A stretch of 51,048 bases of DNA from Kriegella sp965368185 (GCA_965368185.1 CBDULZ010000029.1:1-51048), one strand, 5' to 3'. Shown: positions 16,476 through 25,856, counted from the first letter of the stretch. Made by a program: numbers and translations. The notes: generated by a model not told the origin, from the sequence alone.

Positions 16476-17984
16476 CTAACCAAGAACGGCTATAGCATTT
16501 TGAATGCGGGCAATGCTTTCTTCTTTTCCTATCAATCCCACGATATCGAACAAATGAGGTCCTTTCATATCACCGACAATAACCAATCGCAATGGGGGCA
16601 TTACTTTTCCAAATGAAAGTTCTTGTTCCACTATCCAAGACTTAACAACGGTTTCTACAATTTCGGAGGTAAAATTGTCTATGTCTTTTATAATTGATAC
16701 CAATTGTTTCATTATGGGTGGGGTATCTTCTTTCCATTGTTTTTTTAACGCCTTTTCGTTATAAGATTTTGGTGCTTCAAAAAAGTAATCGGAAAGTTCC
16801 CAAAAATCGGAGATAAAAGTTGCCCGTTCTTTAATAAGGGAAACGATTTTTTCCACAAAAGCCTCATCTCTATTTTTAGAAGGTATCTCTTTCTCGGCTA
16901 GAAGGGTTTGGAACAACCGAGCCAACTCCGAATTACTTTGAGCTTGTAGATAATGTTGGTTATACCATTTTGTTTTTTCTGGATCAAAACGTGCACCCGA
17001 TTTGTTCACGCGGTCGAGACCGAAAGATTGTACCAATTGGTCTAAACTAAATAATTCTTGTTCAGTTCCTGGGTTCCAGCCCAATAGCGCTAAAAAGTTA
17101 ACTACAGCTTCTGGGAAGTAGCCGGTTTCGCGATAACCTTTTGATTCGTTCCAAGATAGGGGAAACACAGGAAAACCTAATTTATCGCCATCTCTTTTGC
17201 TGAGTTTTCCTTTTCCGATCGGCTTCATTATCAAAGGCAAATGTGCAAATTCGGGAGCTTTCCATTCGAAGGCATCGTAGAGTTGTTGGTGTAGCGCCAA
17301 TGAAGGCAACCATTCTTCCCCACGGATAACATGTGTTATCTGCATCAAATGATCATCTACAATATTGGCGAGATGATAGGTGGGCATTCCATCACTTTTA
17401 AAAAGTACTTTGTCGTCCAGAATGTTCGTGTCAATTTCAATGGTACCACGGATACGATCTTTTAAATGCAGTTTTTCGTCAGGCGGGGTCAAAAAACGAA
17501 TCACATACTCCTCACCTGAATCGAGTCGCTTTTGAACATCAGTGGGGGACAATGAAAGTGCATTATCAAGCTTAAGCCGATTATGCCAATTATAAATAAA
17601 GGTTTTTCCTTTAGATTCATGATCCTTGCGATGAAAATCCAGTTTTTCACTGGTATCGAAAGCATAATACGCTTTTCCTTTTTCAAGCAATTCGCCCACA
17701 TATTTTTTGTATAGATTCTTACGTTCGCTTTGGCGATACGGACCGAACCCACCGTCTTTTCCCGGACCTTCATCAAAGGGGATTCCACACCAAGTCAATG
17801 CTTCTATTATATATTCTTCGGCGCCTTTCACATATCGACTTTGATCGGTATCTTCTATTCTGAGAATAAAATCACCATTGTTTTTTTTGGCGAAGAGGTA
17901 GTTGAAGAGTGCGGTTCGAACCCCTCCGATATGTAGTGGACCAGTTGGGCTAGGGGCGAAACGGACACGTACTTTTTGAGACAT
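16476..17984 (-). CDS. gltX: Glutamyl-tRNA synthetase
   Basis: This 502-aa cytoplasmic enzyme charges tRNA-Glu. The N-terminus holds the class I HIGH-type motif in RFAPSPTGPLHIGG (residues 8-21) and FNYLFAKKN. The KMSKS-type loop reads GKLSKRDGD near residue 255. The length and the C-terminal helical anticodon-binding part are normal for bacterial GltX. The ATG at 17984 has a good flavobacterial promoter 16 bases upstream. It is divergent from the DUF4175 operon and followed by the SPFH gene on the same strand. Confidence 0.97.
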   Translation of the reverse strand: MSQKVRVRFAPSPTGPLHIGGVRTALFNYLFAKKNNGDFILRIEDTDQSRYVKGAEEYIIEALTWCGIPFDEGPGKDGGFGPYRQSERKNLYKKYVGELLEKGKAYYAFDTSEKLDFHRKDHESKGKTFIYNWHNRLKLDNALSLSPTDVQKRLDSGEEYVIRFLTPPDEKLHLKDRIRGTIEIDTNILDDKVLFKSDGMPTYHLANIVDDHLMQITHVIRGEEWLPSLALHQQLYDAFEWKAPEFAHLPLIMKPIGKGKLSKRDGDKLGFPVFPLSWNESKGYRETGYFPEAVVNFLALLGWNPGTEQELFSLDQLVQSFGLDRVNKSGARFDPEKTKWYNQHYLQAQSNSELARLFQTLLAEKEIPSKNRDEAFVEKIVSLIKERATFISDFWELSDYFFEAPKSYNEKALKKQWKEDTPPIMKQLVSIIKDIDNFTSEIVETVVKSWIVEQELSFGKVMPPLRLVIVGDMKGPHLFDIVGLIGKEESIARIQNAIAVLG

Positions 17985-18000
17985 AATTGGTGTTTAGGGG

Positions 18001-18033
18001 CAAAGATAACGCTTGTCAGATTTTAGGAATCAA
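18001..18033 (-). promoter_or_regulatory. Flavobacterial -33/-7 promoter of gltX
   Basis: On the minus strand TTG (18033-18031) is followed after 22 bases by TATCTTTG (18008-18001), a full match to the Bacteroidetes TTG-N17-23-TAnnTTTG promoter. It ends 16 bases before the gltX ATG. This is the only case in the window where I can see both elements at good spacing. Confidence 0.65.
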
Positions 18034-18155
18034 GAAAACAGGGCTTTTTAACAATTTTTTGTTACTTAAATCTGCGACAAGAACTATATTGGTATTATGC
18101 ACGTTTTAATTCTGTAGGTTTTATACATATGTTTCAGAAATAGATTGACAATATA

Positions 18156-21100
18156 TTGGATAGTTATAGCAACATACTGAATAAATTAAGCCGCTTTATT
18201 AAAAAGCACTATACCAAAATGCTGATAAAGGGATGCCTGTTGTTCCTTGTTTTTGGCGTTTTATGTCTTTTGGTCGTTCTTTCATTGGAGTATTTCCTAT
18301 GGCTCAACTCTACCGGTCGCTTCATTCTGTTCCTTTTATTTATTGGGGTAGAGGGTGTTCTTCTTTTTAGATATATCGCCATACCATTGTTCTATCTTTT
18401 TAGACTAAAGCGGGGCATTACCAATAAGCAGGCTTCCGTTCTAATAGGAAAGCACTTTTCCGAGGTAGGGGACAAATTGTATAATTTGCTGGATTTGGCT
18501 GAGGATAAAAACAGGTCGGAGCTCCTGTTGGCAAGCATTGAGCAAAGGTCGAAGAACTTGGGTGCAGTACCGTTCACCCGCGCAGTGGATTTTAAGGAAA
18601 GTATAGGATATAGCAAATTTTTGCTTGTCCCTGGCTTAGTTTTAGGCTTGATTTGGATATCTGGCAACCTAGTTTCTTTTTTCCATTCTTTTGACCGTGT
18701 GGTACATTATGATTTGGCTTACGAAGCGCCGGCTCCTTTTACGTTCAAATTATTGTCGAACGACTTAAGCGTTTTGGACACCAAATCATATACGATTGTG
18801 GTTGATACTGAGGGATCCATTCAGCCAGCAATGGTATATATTGACATATCCGGAAAGTTGTTTTTGCTACAGGAGGATAATGGAGTCTATACCCATACGG
18901 TTACGCCGCCTATAAAAAATTTCAAATTTCATTTTGTAGCTAATGATGTAGTTTCAAGAGAGTACGAGCTAAGGGTGTTAAAAACACCAACGATTCAAGA
19001 ATTTAGAATCGAGCTTGATTATCCCAATTATACGAACAGACCGTCAGAAGTTTTGAAAAGCACGGGTAATGCTACATTTCCGGAAGGAACAAAAGTTACC
19101 TGGAAAATTAGAGGTCAAAATACCGAAATAATCAATCTAGTGACGCGCGACACGCTGGTACCTTTTTCAGCCAATGATTCGTTGTTTGAATTGTCTAAAA
19201 GCATTTATACCGATTTGCCATATGAGCTGGTAACCTCAAATCGAAATGTAAAGGATTATGAAAGATTGGGGTATCACTTTGATGTCATAAAAGATGCGTA
19301 TCCGAAATTAAGGGTAGATCAGGTTTTAGATTCCCTCAATCCGAACATATCGTATTATGTAGGGGAAGCCTCCGATGATTATAAACTGACCAGTATAAAA
19401 TTAGTGTGTTTTCCGGATGAAAGACCTAAGGACCAACAATTGGTGTCTTTGGTAAACGGAGCTTCCAACTTTGATCAGTTTTACTACACTTTTCCATCGG
19501 GCCTGAATTTGGAGGCGGGTACAGATTATAGTTTATATTTTCAGGCCACCGACAATGATGCCATTCGGGGTGGCAAAACAACAAAAAGCAAAGTGTTTTC
19601 AATGACGCTGTTTGATGATGACGAATTGAGGAATCGAGAGCTTGAAATGCAACAGTCCATTATTGGTAATATGGATAAATCTTTGGATAAATTCAAAGAG
19701 CAAAAGGAGATTTTAAAAGAAATCAATCGGGAACAGAAAGAGAAAAACCAGTTGAATTTTAATGATCAGAACCAGATTAAGAATTTCCTAAATAAGCAGC
19801 AGCAGCAAGAGCGCATGATGGAGAAATTCAGTAAGCAGTTAAAGGAGAATTTTAACAAGGTAGAAAGCGATAGAGAGAACAGATTGTTACAAGAACGGCT
19901 TGAACGTCAAGAAATGGAGGCCCGAAAAAATCAGGAACTGCTGGAAGAGTTAAAAAAGATAGCTGCTAAGATTGATAAGGAAGAGTTGGCCAAACGGTTG
20001 GACGAACTTGGGAAAAAGCAGAGTAACAGCGAGCGGGGCTTAGAGCAATTGTTAGAATTGACAAAGCGATACTATGTTTCCGAGAAAGCCGCACAGTTGG
20101 CCAAAGATCTTCAAAAGATGGCGGAAAGGCAAGAGATTTTATCCGAGTTGAAAATAGGAGCGTCTTTTTCTGCGAAAGAGCAAAAGAAATTAGTTTCTGA
20201 ATTTGAAGATCTTTCTGATGATTTGAGGGAGTTGGAAAAGGATAATAAAGATTTAAAGAAGCCTATGGATCTAAAGGGCGATCCACAAAAGGAACAAGCT
20301 ATAAAAAAGGATCAGCAAGAGGCCTTGGAAGAAATTAACAAACATCAAGGTTCCGAGAATGCTGCTGAAGATGAACAACAACGGCAATCTGAAGATAAGG
20401 CGAAACAAAAACAAAAGTCCGCAGCTGCGAAGATGAAGGAAATGGCGGAGGAATTGCAGCAATCCGTTTCCGCGGGGGGAGGCGGTTCTTCCGTTGCTGA
20501 AGATGCTGAGATGTTAAGGCAGATTCTTGATAACTTAATTACTTTTTCCTTTAACCAAGAAAATCTGTATGACAGTATGGAGGACGCCGATGTTGACATT
20601 TCTCATTTTTCAGGTACCGTCCGTCAGCAACAAGAGCTTAGGCGGCTCTTTGAACATGTTGATGATAGTCTCTTTGCCCTATCATTACGGCAAGCGGAAC
20701 TTGCGGAGCTGGTTAACGAACAAATTACCGAGGTTTATTTTAATATTGACAAATCATTGGAGCGAATTGCCGATGGGCAGATATATCAAGGAGCATCCCA
20801 TCAAAAATACGTGCTCAATGCGTCCAATACGTTGGCAGATTTTTTGGCAAAAATGCTTGACAATATGCAGCAAAGTATGAAAATGGGCCAGGGTCAAGGT
20901 AAGGGTCAAGATTTTCAGTTATCCGATATTATTAAAAGCCAGGGGGAATTAAAAGAGAGGATGGAGGGAATGGGCGAATCAGGCAAAGGTATGCCCAAAG
21001 ATGGAGAAGGGCAGGGTAATCAAGGAAAGGGAAATGAGAAGGGGGAAGGAAATAGTGAAGGACGAGAGCAGCAAGGTAAAACGGGCAATGAAGATGGGGG

Positions 21101-21626
21101 AACGGAAGGTGATGGCAAACAGGGTAGCGACTCGAATGAGCAGAAAAATGGTGAGGGAGGTAATCCTTCAGGAAAGGAGGAGGGAACCCAATCAGGTCCG
21201 AGTGAGAATGAATTGAGGGAAATATACGAGATTTATAAGCAGCAGCAGATGCTTCGTGAGAAATTTGAGGAGCAATTAAATGATATGATTAATAATTCGG
21301 ATAGAAAATTGGGAGAGAAGTTAATACGTCAAATGGAGGATTTTGAGAATGATCTACTTGAAAATGGAGTTACCCAATCTGGTTTAAATAAAATGAATAT
21401 CATTGAATATCAACTCTTGAAGCTTGAGAATGCCGCACTAAAACAAGGAAAAAAGGAGGAGCGGGAGAGTTATTCTAATCGTAAGGAGTATCAAAATCCC
21501 ATATTGGGTAAACCTGACATCTTGAAGAATTATCGAAATGAAATTGAGATTTTAAATCGAGAGGCATTACCTTTGCGGCAAAATTTTCAAGAAAAGGTTA
21601 AGGAATATTTCAGGCAGAATGATTGA
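18156..21626 (+). CDS. DUF4175 family large membrane-anchored coiled-coil protein
   Basis: The protein has 1,156 aa. The start is a TTG: an in-frame stop lies 12 bases upstream at 18141-18143, and the next ATG would remove part of a conserved-looking amphipathic N-terminus. Two membrane segments near residues 24-75 and one near 150-170 precede a beta-rich periplasmic-like part (residues 200-480). Long charged coiled coils follow (residues 490-790, rich in KEQ). A Gly/Lys/Glu low-complexity tract (GQGQGKGQ, GEGQGNQGKGN) spans about 905-1010, then a last helical region. DUF4175 proteins are common in Bacteroidetes and of unknown function. The stop overlaps the ybeY start by 8 bases, so the two are translated from one mRNA. 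Confidence 0.85.
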   Translation: MDSYSNILNKLSRFIKKHYTKMLIKGCLLFLVFGVLCLLVVLSLEYFLWLNSTGRFILFLLFIGVEGVLLFRYIAIPLFYLFRLKRGITNKQASVLIGKHFSEVGDKLYNLLDLAEDKNRSELLLASIEQRSKNLGAVPFTRAVDFKESIGYSKFLLVPGLVLGLIWISGNLVSFFHSFDRVVHYDLAYEAPAPFTFKLLSNDLSVLDTKSYTIVVDTEGSIQPAMVYIDISGKLFLLQEDNGVYTHTVTPPIKNFKFHFVANDVVSREYELRVLKTPTIQEFRIELDYPNYTNRPSEVLKSTGNATFPEGTKVTWKIRGQNTEIINLVTRDTLVPFSANDSLFELSKSIYTDLPYELVTSNRNVKDYERLGYHFDVIKDAYPKLRVDQVLDSLNPNISYYVGEASDDYKLTSIKLVCFPDERPKDQQLVSLVNGASNFDQFYYTFPSGLNLEAGTDYSLYFQATDNDAIRGGKTTKSKVFSMTLFDDDELRNRELEMQQSIIGNMDKSLDKFKEQKEILKEINREQKEKNQLNFNDQNQIKNFLNKQQQQERMMEKFSKQLKENFNKVESDRENRLLQERLERQEMEARKNQELLEELKKIAAKIDKEELAKRLDELGKKQSNSERGLEQLLELTKRYYVSEKAAQLAKDLQKMAERQEILSELKIGASFSAKEQKKLVSEFEDLSDDLRELEKDNKDLKKPMDLKGDPQKEQAIKKDQQEALEEINKHQGSENAAEDEQQRQSEDKAKQKQKSAAAKMKEMAEELQQSVSAGGGGSSVAEDAEMLRQILDNLITFSFNQENLYDSMEDADVDISHFSGTVRQQQELRRLFEHVDDSLFALSLRQAELAELVNEQITEVYFNIDKSLERIADGQIYQGASHQKYVLNASNTLADFLAKMLDNMQQSMKMGQGQGKGQDFQLSDIIKSQGELKERMEGMGESGKGMPKDGEGQGNQGKGNEKGEGNSEGREQQGKTGNEDGGTEGDGKQGSDSNEQKNGEGGNPSGKEEGTQSGPSENELREIYEIYKQQQMLREKFEEQLNDMINNSDRKLGEKLIRQMEDFENDLLENGVTQSGLNKMNIIEYQLLKLENAALKQGKKEERESYSNRKEYQNPILGKPDILKNYRNEIEILNREALPLRQNFQEKVKEYFRQND

Positions 21627-22038
21627 GTATCATTATGAAACCGATTTTAAACTGAATGATGAAACCAACTTTTCCGATTGGTTAACTAGGATATTTGCGT
21701 CGGAGAAGGCAATGTTGACCCGGTTAGATTATGTTTTTTGTTCAGATGAATATTTGTTGCAAATCAATCAACAGTATTTATTGCACGATACGTTTACAGA
21801 TATCATTACGTTCGACTATTCTGATGGCGGAGCTGTTGCCGGCGATGTGTTTATTTCCGTTGACAGAGTAAAGGAAAACGCAGGTTTATTTAAGGTTGAT
21901 TTTAAGGATGAGCTATTACGAGTTATGTCGCACGGGGCACTTCACCTTTTGGGATATGGAGATAAAACCAAGGAGGAAAGCAAACTTATGCGTTTGAAGG
22001 AAGAGGAAAAAATGAAATTGTTCCACGTGGAACAATAA
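21619..22038 (+). CDS. ybeY: Endoribonuclease YbeY (16S rRNA maturation)
   Basis: The 139-aa metal-dependent RNase is used in rRNA 3' processing and ribosome quality control. The signature SHGALHLLGYGDKTKEE near residues 110-126 contains two metal-ligand histidines (HGxLH). The third ligand, normally His in HLLGYDH, appears as Asp in GYGDKT, as I recall for other Bacteroidetes members. Its ATG lies inside the end of the DUF4175 gene. Its last codons (Leu-Phe-His-Val-Glu-Gln-stop) are written by a perfect parS-like palindrome, so the C-terminal tail is shared between protein and DNA function. Confidence 0.93.
   Translation: MIEYHYETDFKLNDETNFSDWLTRIFASEKAMLTRLDYVFCSDEYLLQINQQYLLHDTFTDIITFDYSDGGAVAGDVFISVDRVKENAGLFKVDFKDELLRVMSHGALHLLGYGDKTKEESKLMRLKEEEKMKLFHVEQ
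22018..22035. promoter_or_regulatory. parS-type ParB-binding palindrome 1 (end of ybeY)
   Basis: TGTTCCACGTGGAACA at 22019-22034 is a perfect 16-base palindrome, extending to 18 bases at 22018-22035. It matches the widely conserved chromosomal parS consensus TGTTnCACGTGnAACA bound by ParB. It overlaps the last six codons and stop of ybeY. Confidence 0.8.
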
Positions 22039-22046
22039 ATAGTTTC

Positions 22047-22084
22047 AAGATTCGTTGCAGACGAAATCTTATTCATTTGAATAA
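22047..22084 (+). other. Two adjoining small hairpins in the ybeY-mnmG gap
   Basis: AAGATTCGT (22047-22055) pairs with ACGAAATCTT (22061-22070) with one bulge, and TTATTC (22069-22074) with GAATAA (22079-22084). The two share bases and so could be alternative folds. They lie between parS 1 and mnmG; no T-run follows. Confidence 0.35.
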
Positions 22085-22142
22085 TCGATTTGGATTCCAT
22101 TAGAGTAAAGTTCAATGGAAAATCAATAAATTTTAAGGAAAT

Positions 22143-24011
22143 ATGTTCGCAGAGGAATATGATGTTGTCGTTGTTGGGGGTGGACACGCTGGGGCTGAAG
22201 CCGCCGCTGCTGCCGCCAATCTGGGTTCTAGAACTTTGTTGGTCACAATGAACCTACAGAACATTGGGCAAATGTCCTGTAATCCTGCTATGGGTGGTAT
22301 AGCCAAAGGTCAAATTGTTCGGGAAATTGATGCTCTTGGTGGGTACAGCGGAATTATTACTGATAAGTCCGCCATTCAGTTTAAAATGTTGAATAAATCA
22401 AAAGGACCAGCCATGTGGAGTCCTCGCGCACAAAACGACAGAATGCGGTTTGCCGAGGAGTGGCGTTTGGCTTTGGAGGGCACTCCTAAAGTCGACTTTT
22501 ACCAAGAGATGGTAAACGGACTCCTGATTAAGAACGGAAAGGTAGTTGGTGTTAAAACTTCTTTGGGAATAGAAATTAGATCTAGGGCCGTTGTTTTGAC
22601 CAATGGCACTTTTTTAAATGGGCTTATTCATATTGGGGATAGACAACTAGGTGGTGGTCGTGCAGGCGAAAAGGCGTCTACAGGAATAACAGAACAGTTA
22701 TGTGAACTTGGTTTTGAAAGCGGTAGAATGAAGACTGGAACGCCTCCAAGGGTAGATGGCCGTTCATTGGATTATTCCGTTATGATTCCGCAGCCTGGGG
22801 ATGAGATTCCGGAAAAATTTTCTTATTTAGACACGCCTGTTTTGAGCACTCAGCGTGATTGTCATATGACACATACCAGCGCTTTAGTACATGATTTACT
22901 GCGTGAGGGTTTTGACCGTTCTCCGATGTTCAATGGGAGAATAAAAAGTATTGGCCCAAGGTATTGTCCTTCGATTGAAGATAAGATCAACCGTTTCGCG
23001 GATAAGGATAGTCATCAACTATTTGTGGAACCCGAGGGTTGGAATACGGTAGAAGTATATGTGAACGGGTTTTCAACTTCATTGCCCGAAGATGTTCAGT
23101 TTCGGGCACTAAGGTCTGTTAAGGGTTTTGAAAATGTGAAGTTTTTTAGACCGGGCTATGCCATTGAATATGATTACTTCCCCCCAACACAATTGAAGCA
23201 TACATTAGAAACCAAACTGGTCGAGAATTTGTATTTTGCAGGACAAATTAATGGTACTACAGGTTATGAAGAGGCTGCATCACAAGGCTTGATGGCTGGT
23301 ATAAATGCCCATCAAAAGCTTTCCGAACTAGACCCATTTATCTTGCAAAGGGATGAAGCCTATATCGGGGTTTTGATAGACGATCTGATTACCAAGGGAA
23401 CGGAAGAACCTTATAGAATGTTTACTTCGCGGGCGGAATATCGAACGTTGTTACGGCAAGATAATGCCGACTTACGGCTAACACCAAGAAGTTTTCAATT
23501 GGGGCTGGCAAAGGAAAATCGGCTCAGAAGAATGGAGGATAAGGAGCGTAAATCGGAAGCCTTCGTCAGTTTTTTTAGGGAGACAAGTGTATTACCTGAA
23601 GATATTAATCCGATTTTGGAGGAATTGAATTCTTCTTTGGTAAAACAATCCGATAAAATGTTCAAGGTCTTTTCGAGGCCAAAAGTATCGATGGACCATA
23701 TGCTTCGATTGGAGTCTGTTTCCCAGTTTGTAGAGGAGAATATTCTGGATCGAGAGGTGTTGGAACAGGCGGAGATTCAAGTCAAATATGCTGGTTATAT
23801 TGAAAAGGAAAAAAATAACGCCGACAAATTACAACGATTGGAAAACGTTAAGATTCCTGATAACTTTGACTACTCCAAGCTCAAGTCCTTGTCGTTTGAG
23901 GCCCGGGAGAAGTTGGCTGCAATACGACCTGTTACTATTGCTCAAGCTGCGAGGGTAAGTGGTGTCAATCCTTCGGATATCAGTGTTTTGTTGGTCTTTC
24001 TAGGAAGGTGA
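22143..24011 (+). CDS. mnmG: tRNA U34 carboxymethylaminomethyl-modifying enzyme MnmG (GidA)
   Basis: This is a 622-aa FAD-dependent enzyme that, with MnmE, modifies the wobble uridine of several tRNAs. The N-terminal FAD-binding motif VVVVGGGHAGAEAA is at residues 7-20, followed by the family-specific NIGQMSCNPAMGG and GKGQIVREIDALGG-type sequences. GTPPRVDGRSLDYS and YCPSIEDKI occur further on, and the C-terminal helical domain that docks MnmE and tRNA is present. Length is normal. parS-type palindromes flank the gene on both sides, about 124 bases before the start and 7 bases after the stop. In many bacteria gidA lies near oriC and the parAB genes, which agrees with these sites. Confidence 0.97.
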   Translation: MFAEEYDVVVVGGGHAGAEAAAAAANLGSRTLLVTMNLQNIGQMSCNPAMGGIAKGQIVREIDALGGYSGIITDKSAIQFKMLNKSKGPAMWSPRAQNDRMRFAEEWRLALEGTPKVDFYQEMVNGLLIKNGKVVGVKTSLGIEIRSRAVVLTNGTFLNGLIHIGDRQLGGGRAGEKASTGITEQLCELGFESGRMKTGTPPRVDGRSLDYSVMIPQPGDEIPEKFSYLDTPVLSTQRDCHMTHTSALVHDLLREGFDRSPMFNGRIKSIGPRYCPSIEDKINRFADKDSHQLFVEPEGWNTVEVYVNGFSTSLPEDVQFRALRSVKGFENVKFFRPGYAIEYDYFPPTQLKHTLETKLVENLYFAGQINGTTGYEEAASQGLMAGINAHQKLSELDPFILQRDEAYIGVLIDDLITKGTEEPYRMFTSRAEYRTLLRQDNADLRLTPRSFQLGLAKENRLRRMEDKERKSEAFVSFFRETSVLPEDINPILEELNSSLVKQSDKMFKVFSRPKVSMDHMLRLESVSQFVEENILDREVLEQAEIQVKYAGYIEKEKNNADKLQRLENVKIPDNFDYSKLKSLSFEAREKLAAIRPVTIAQAARVSGVNPSDISVLLVFLGR

Positions 24012-24015
24012 TTTA

Positions 24016-24037
24016 ATGTGTTCCACGTGGAACACAT
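24016..24037. promoter_or_regulatory. parS-type ParB-binding palindrome 2 (after mnmG)
   Basis: The 16-base core TGTTCCACGTGGAACA recurs at 24019-24034, here inside a longer perfect palindrome of 22 bases (24016-24037). It starts 5 bases after the mnmG stop, exactly 2,000 bases from the first site. No other copy of the CCACGTGG core was seen in the window. Confidence 0.8.
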
Positions 24038-24076
24038 GCGTTTTTGAATTTCTCTAGAGGCCTTTCTTCATAAGTG

Positions 24077-24084
24077 TAGTTTTG
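24077..24084 (+). promoter_or_regulatory. Candidate -7 box before the lipoprotein gene
   Basis: TAGTTTTG matches TAnnTTTG. It lies 159 bases before the chosen ATG at 24244 and lacks a -33 TTG at normal distance (the nearest is 30 bases upstream), so support is weak. Confidence 0.3.
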
Positions 24085-24243
24085 ACTTATTCTTTCTTTT
24101 TATAAAAACGTAACAGGGTACTATTTAAAGGATATGTTGGTCATTTTTCAAGACATTCCTTTGCGGTGTCTTTCTTTGAGGGGAGTGGAAAACTGGTGTG
24201 ATTTTTGATATTGCTCTTTTTTAAGCATCAAACCAACTTCCGA

Positions 24244-24807
24244 ATGCGTTACTTTCTTTCTGTAATTGGCCTGTTTTTTTTGCTACATTCTTTTTATTCT
24301 TGTATTCCTGTTCGTATCGCACCGACCATAAGAGATTACAAGGTGGTGAAGGGTAAAAAGTTTAAAAGAAGTTTGTCAAGACGTAAAATGTTTGTCTTCG
24401 ATGACCCCAAACCATCAAATCACTTTTATAATTACGTGAACACTAAGTTTCAACTTGATAATGAAAATGTTTATGACGATGTGCCGTTCGTAATAAATAG
24501 AAATCAATATTTTTTTGCGTTTTATGAAATTGAAATTTCCGATAAAACCTTAAATCTAGTTCCAGGATTAACGAATGCCCTTGCGAATAAACTTACCAAT
24601 AGTGTAGATGATGACGAATATTTTAGTGGTCAAGACGTGTTTAGGAGGCAGAACTGGTATATTGCCATTGAGGTTTATTCAGATTCCGAAAAAGATTGTT
24701 TGAATTCGAATTCACTTTCGAGAGAGGCAGTTTTAAAGTATCTTTCGGAACTTAAAAATGAGTATCTCTCTACCCATAATTACAATGAAGTCATATTTAA
24801 AAACTAA
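24244..24807 (+). CDS. Putative lipoprotein, unknown function
   Basis: I choose the ATG at 24244 (187 aa) over a TTG 39 bases upstream because it places a signal sequence directly at the N-terminus: MRYFLSVIGLFFLLHSFYSC with a lipobox-like Cys at residue 20. The mature part is polar with several aromatic residues (RKMFVFDDPKPSNHFYNYV, NQYFFAFYEIEISDK) and no domain I recognise. Its last codons overlap the downstream methyltransferase start at 24785, so the two are probably co-expressed. It is likely attached to the periplasmic side of a membrane; partner and function are unknown. Confidence 0.7.
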   Translation: MRYFLSVIGLFFLLHSFYSCIPVRIAPTIRDYKVVKGKKFKRSLSRRKMFVFDDPKPSNHFYNYVNTKFQLDNENVYDDVPFVINRNQYFFAFYEIEISDKTLNLVPGLTNALANKLTNSVDDDEYFSGQDVFRRQNWYIAIEVYSDSEKDCLNSNSLSREAVLKYLSELKNEYLSTHNYNEVIFKN

Positions 24808-25612
24808 AGACTATTCCGTAAGTAAAGAAGATTTTGAGCTTGTGCAGCATCCGGAGTTGGAAATGTTAATTACCAAGCCGCTACCCAAAGATATTGGTCG
24901 ATACTATAAAAGCGAAAATTATATTTCCCATACCGATTCTAAAAAAACGCTGGTCGATAAAATATACCAATTCGTCAAGAGACTTACTTTATTACAAAAA
25001 GTGAAATTGGTCGATCGATATGTTCAAGACGATAAGTCCATTTTAGATATTGGGGCGGGCACCGGAGATTTTTTATTTGCGGCGGCCCAAAAAGGATGGA
25101 CCATATCGGGAGTGGAACCAAATGCAGAAGCCAGGGAAAGGGCATTACAAAAAGCTGTGGCCTTATCTTCAGATTTAGAATCCGTGATGCATCGAAAGTA
25201 CAAAGTTATTACATTGTGGCATGTTTTGGAACATTTGCCCGACCTTGAGAATCAGATTTTAAAAATGATATCGCTGTTAGAAGAAAGAGGGGCTTTGGTT
25301 ATCGCGGTGCCGAATTTCAATTCGTACGATGCGAAACATTATGGGGAATTCTGGGCTGCTTTTGACGTACCAAGACATCTTTGGCATTTTTCAAGAGGGG
25401 CAATAAAAAAACTATTTTATAAGTACGGAATGGAGGTAGTCGAAACCCGGCCTATGATTTTTGATTCATTTTATGTTTCGCTATTGTCAGAGAAATACAA
25501 ATCGGGCAAGACAAATTACTTTAAGGCTTTTCAAGTGGGATTGCGTTCGAATATCAATGCTTGGTCCACCAAAGAGTATTCTTCACTGATTTATGTGCTA
25601 AAAAAAGCATGA
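24785..25612 (+). CDS. Class I SAM-dependent methyltransferase
   Basis: I start at the ATG at 24785 (275 aa, MKSYLKTKDYSVS) rather than 27 bases earlier, because this N-terminus looks like the conserved one. The SAM-binding motif I is LDIGAGTGDFLFAAA near residue 90, followed by an acidic residue in VEPNAEAR. ITLWHVLEHLPDLENQI near residue 145 is typical of Methyltransf_12/23-type enzymes, as is the FDVPRHLWHFS region. The substrate is not evident; relatives act on quinone precursors, lipids or sugars. It overlaps the preceding lipoprotein gene by 23 bases. Confidence 0.88.
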   Translation: MKSYLKTKDYSVSKEDFELVQHPELEMLITKPLPKDIGRYYKSENYISHTDSKKTLVDKIYQFVKRLTLLQKVKLVDRYVQDDKSILDIGAGTGDFLFAAAQKGWTISGVEPNAEARERALQKAVALSSDLESVMHRKYKVITLWHVLEHLPDLENQILKMISLLEERGALVIAVPNFNSYDAKHYGEFWAAFDVPRHLWHFSRGAIKKLFYKYGMEVVETRPMIFDSFYVSLLSEKYKSGKTNYFKAFQVGLRSNINAWSTKEYSSLIYVLKKA

Positions 25613-25848
25613 ATTCTCATTTTAAGCTGTTTTAAGACGTTTTTGGCGGCCTCAACAACCGTTGTGCCATGAAAGCTAAGTTTGTTGGCCACAAATCAAT
25701 TTATGAGGGTATTTTTGATAGAAAGAACCGATAGAAATGCTATTTAAACATAAAAACTGTCTATTGTTCCTCGTTATGCTATAATTTGCTCGAATAGTAC
25801 CTCTTCGGATTAAAATGAATCAGTAGTATCAATTCCAAAAAGCTTTCC

Positions 25849-25856
25849 TATTTTTG
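25849..25856 (+). promoter_or_regulatory. Candidate -7 box of the OmpH-like gene
   Basis: TATTTTTG matches TAnnTTTG and sits 50 bases before the ATG at 25907. No TTG lies in the expected -33 window. Confidence 0.45.

Noticed and set aside
17913..17924. GGTTCGAACCCC, similar to a tRNA T-arm
   Set aside because: It lies in the coding sequence of gltX (residues of the HIGH-motif region) and no acceptor or anticodon arms surround it.
20271..20599. Minus-strand frames opposite the DUF4175 coiled-coil region
   Set aside because: They arise from the Lys/Glu-rich codons on the other strand giving Phe/Leu/Ser-rich antisense frames; no independent support.
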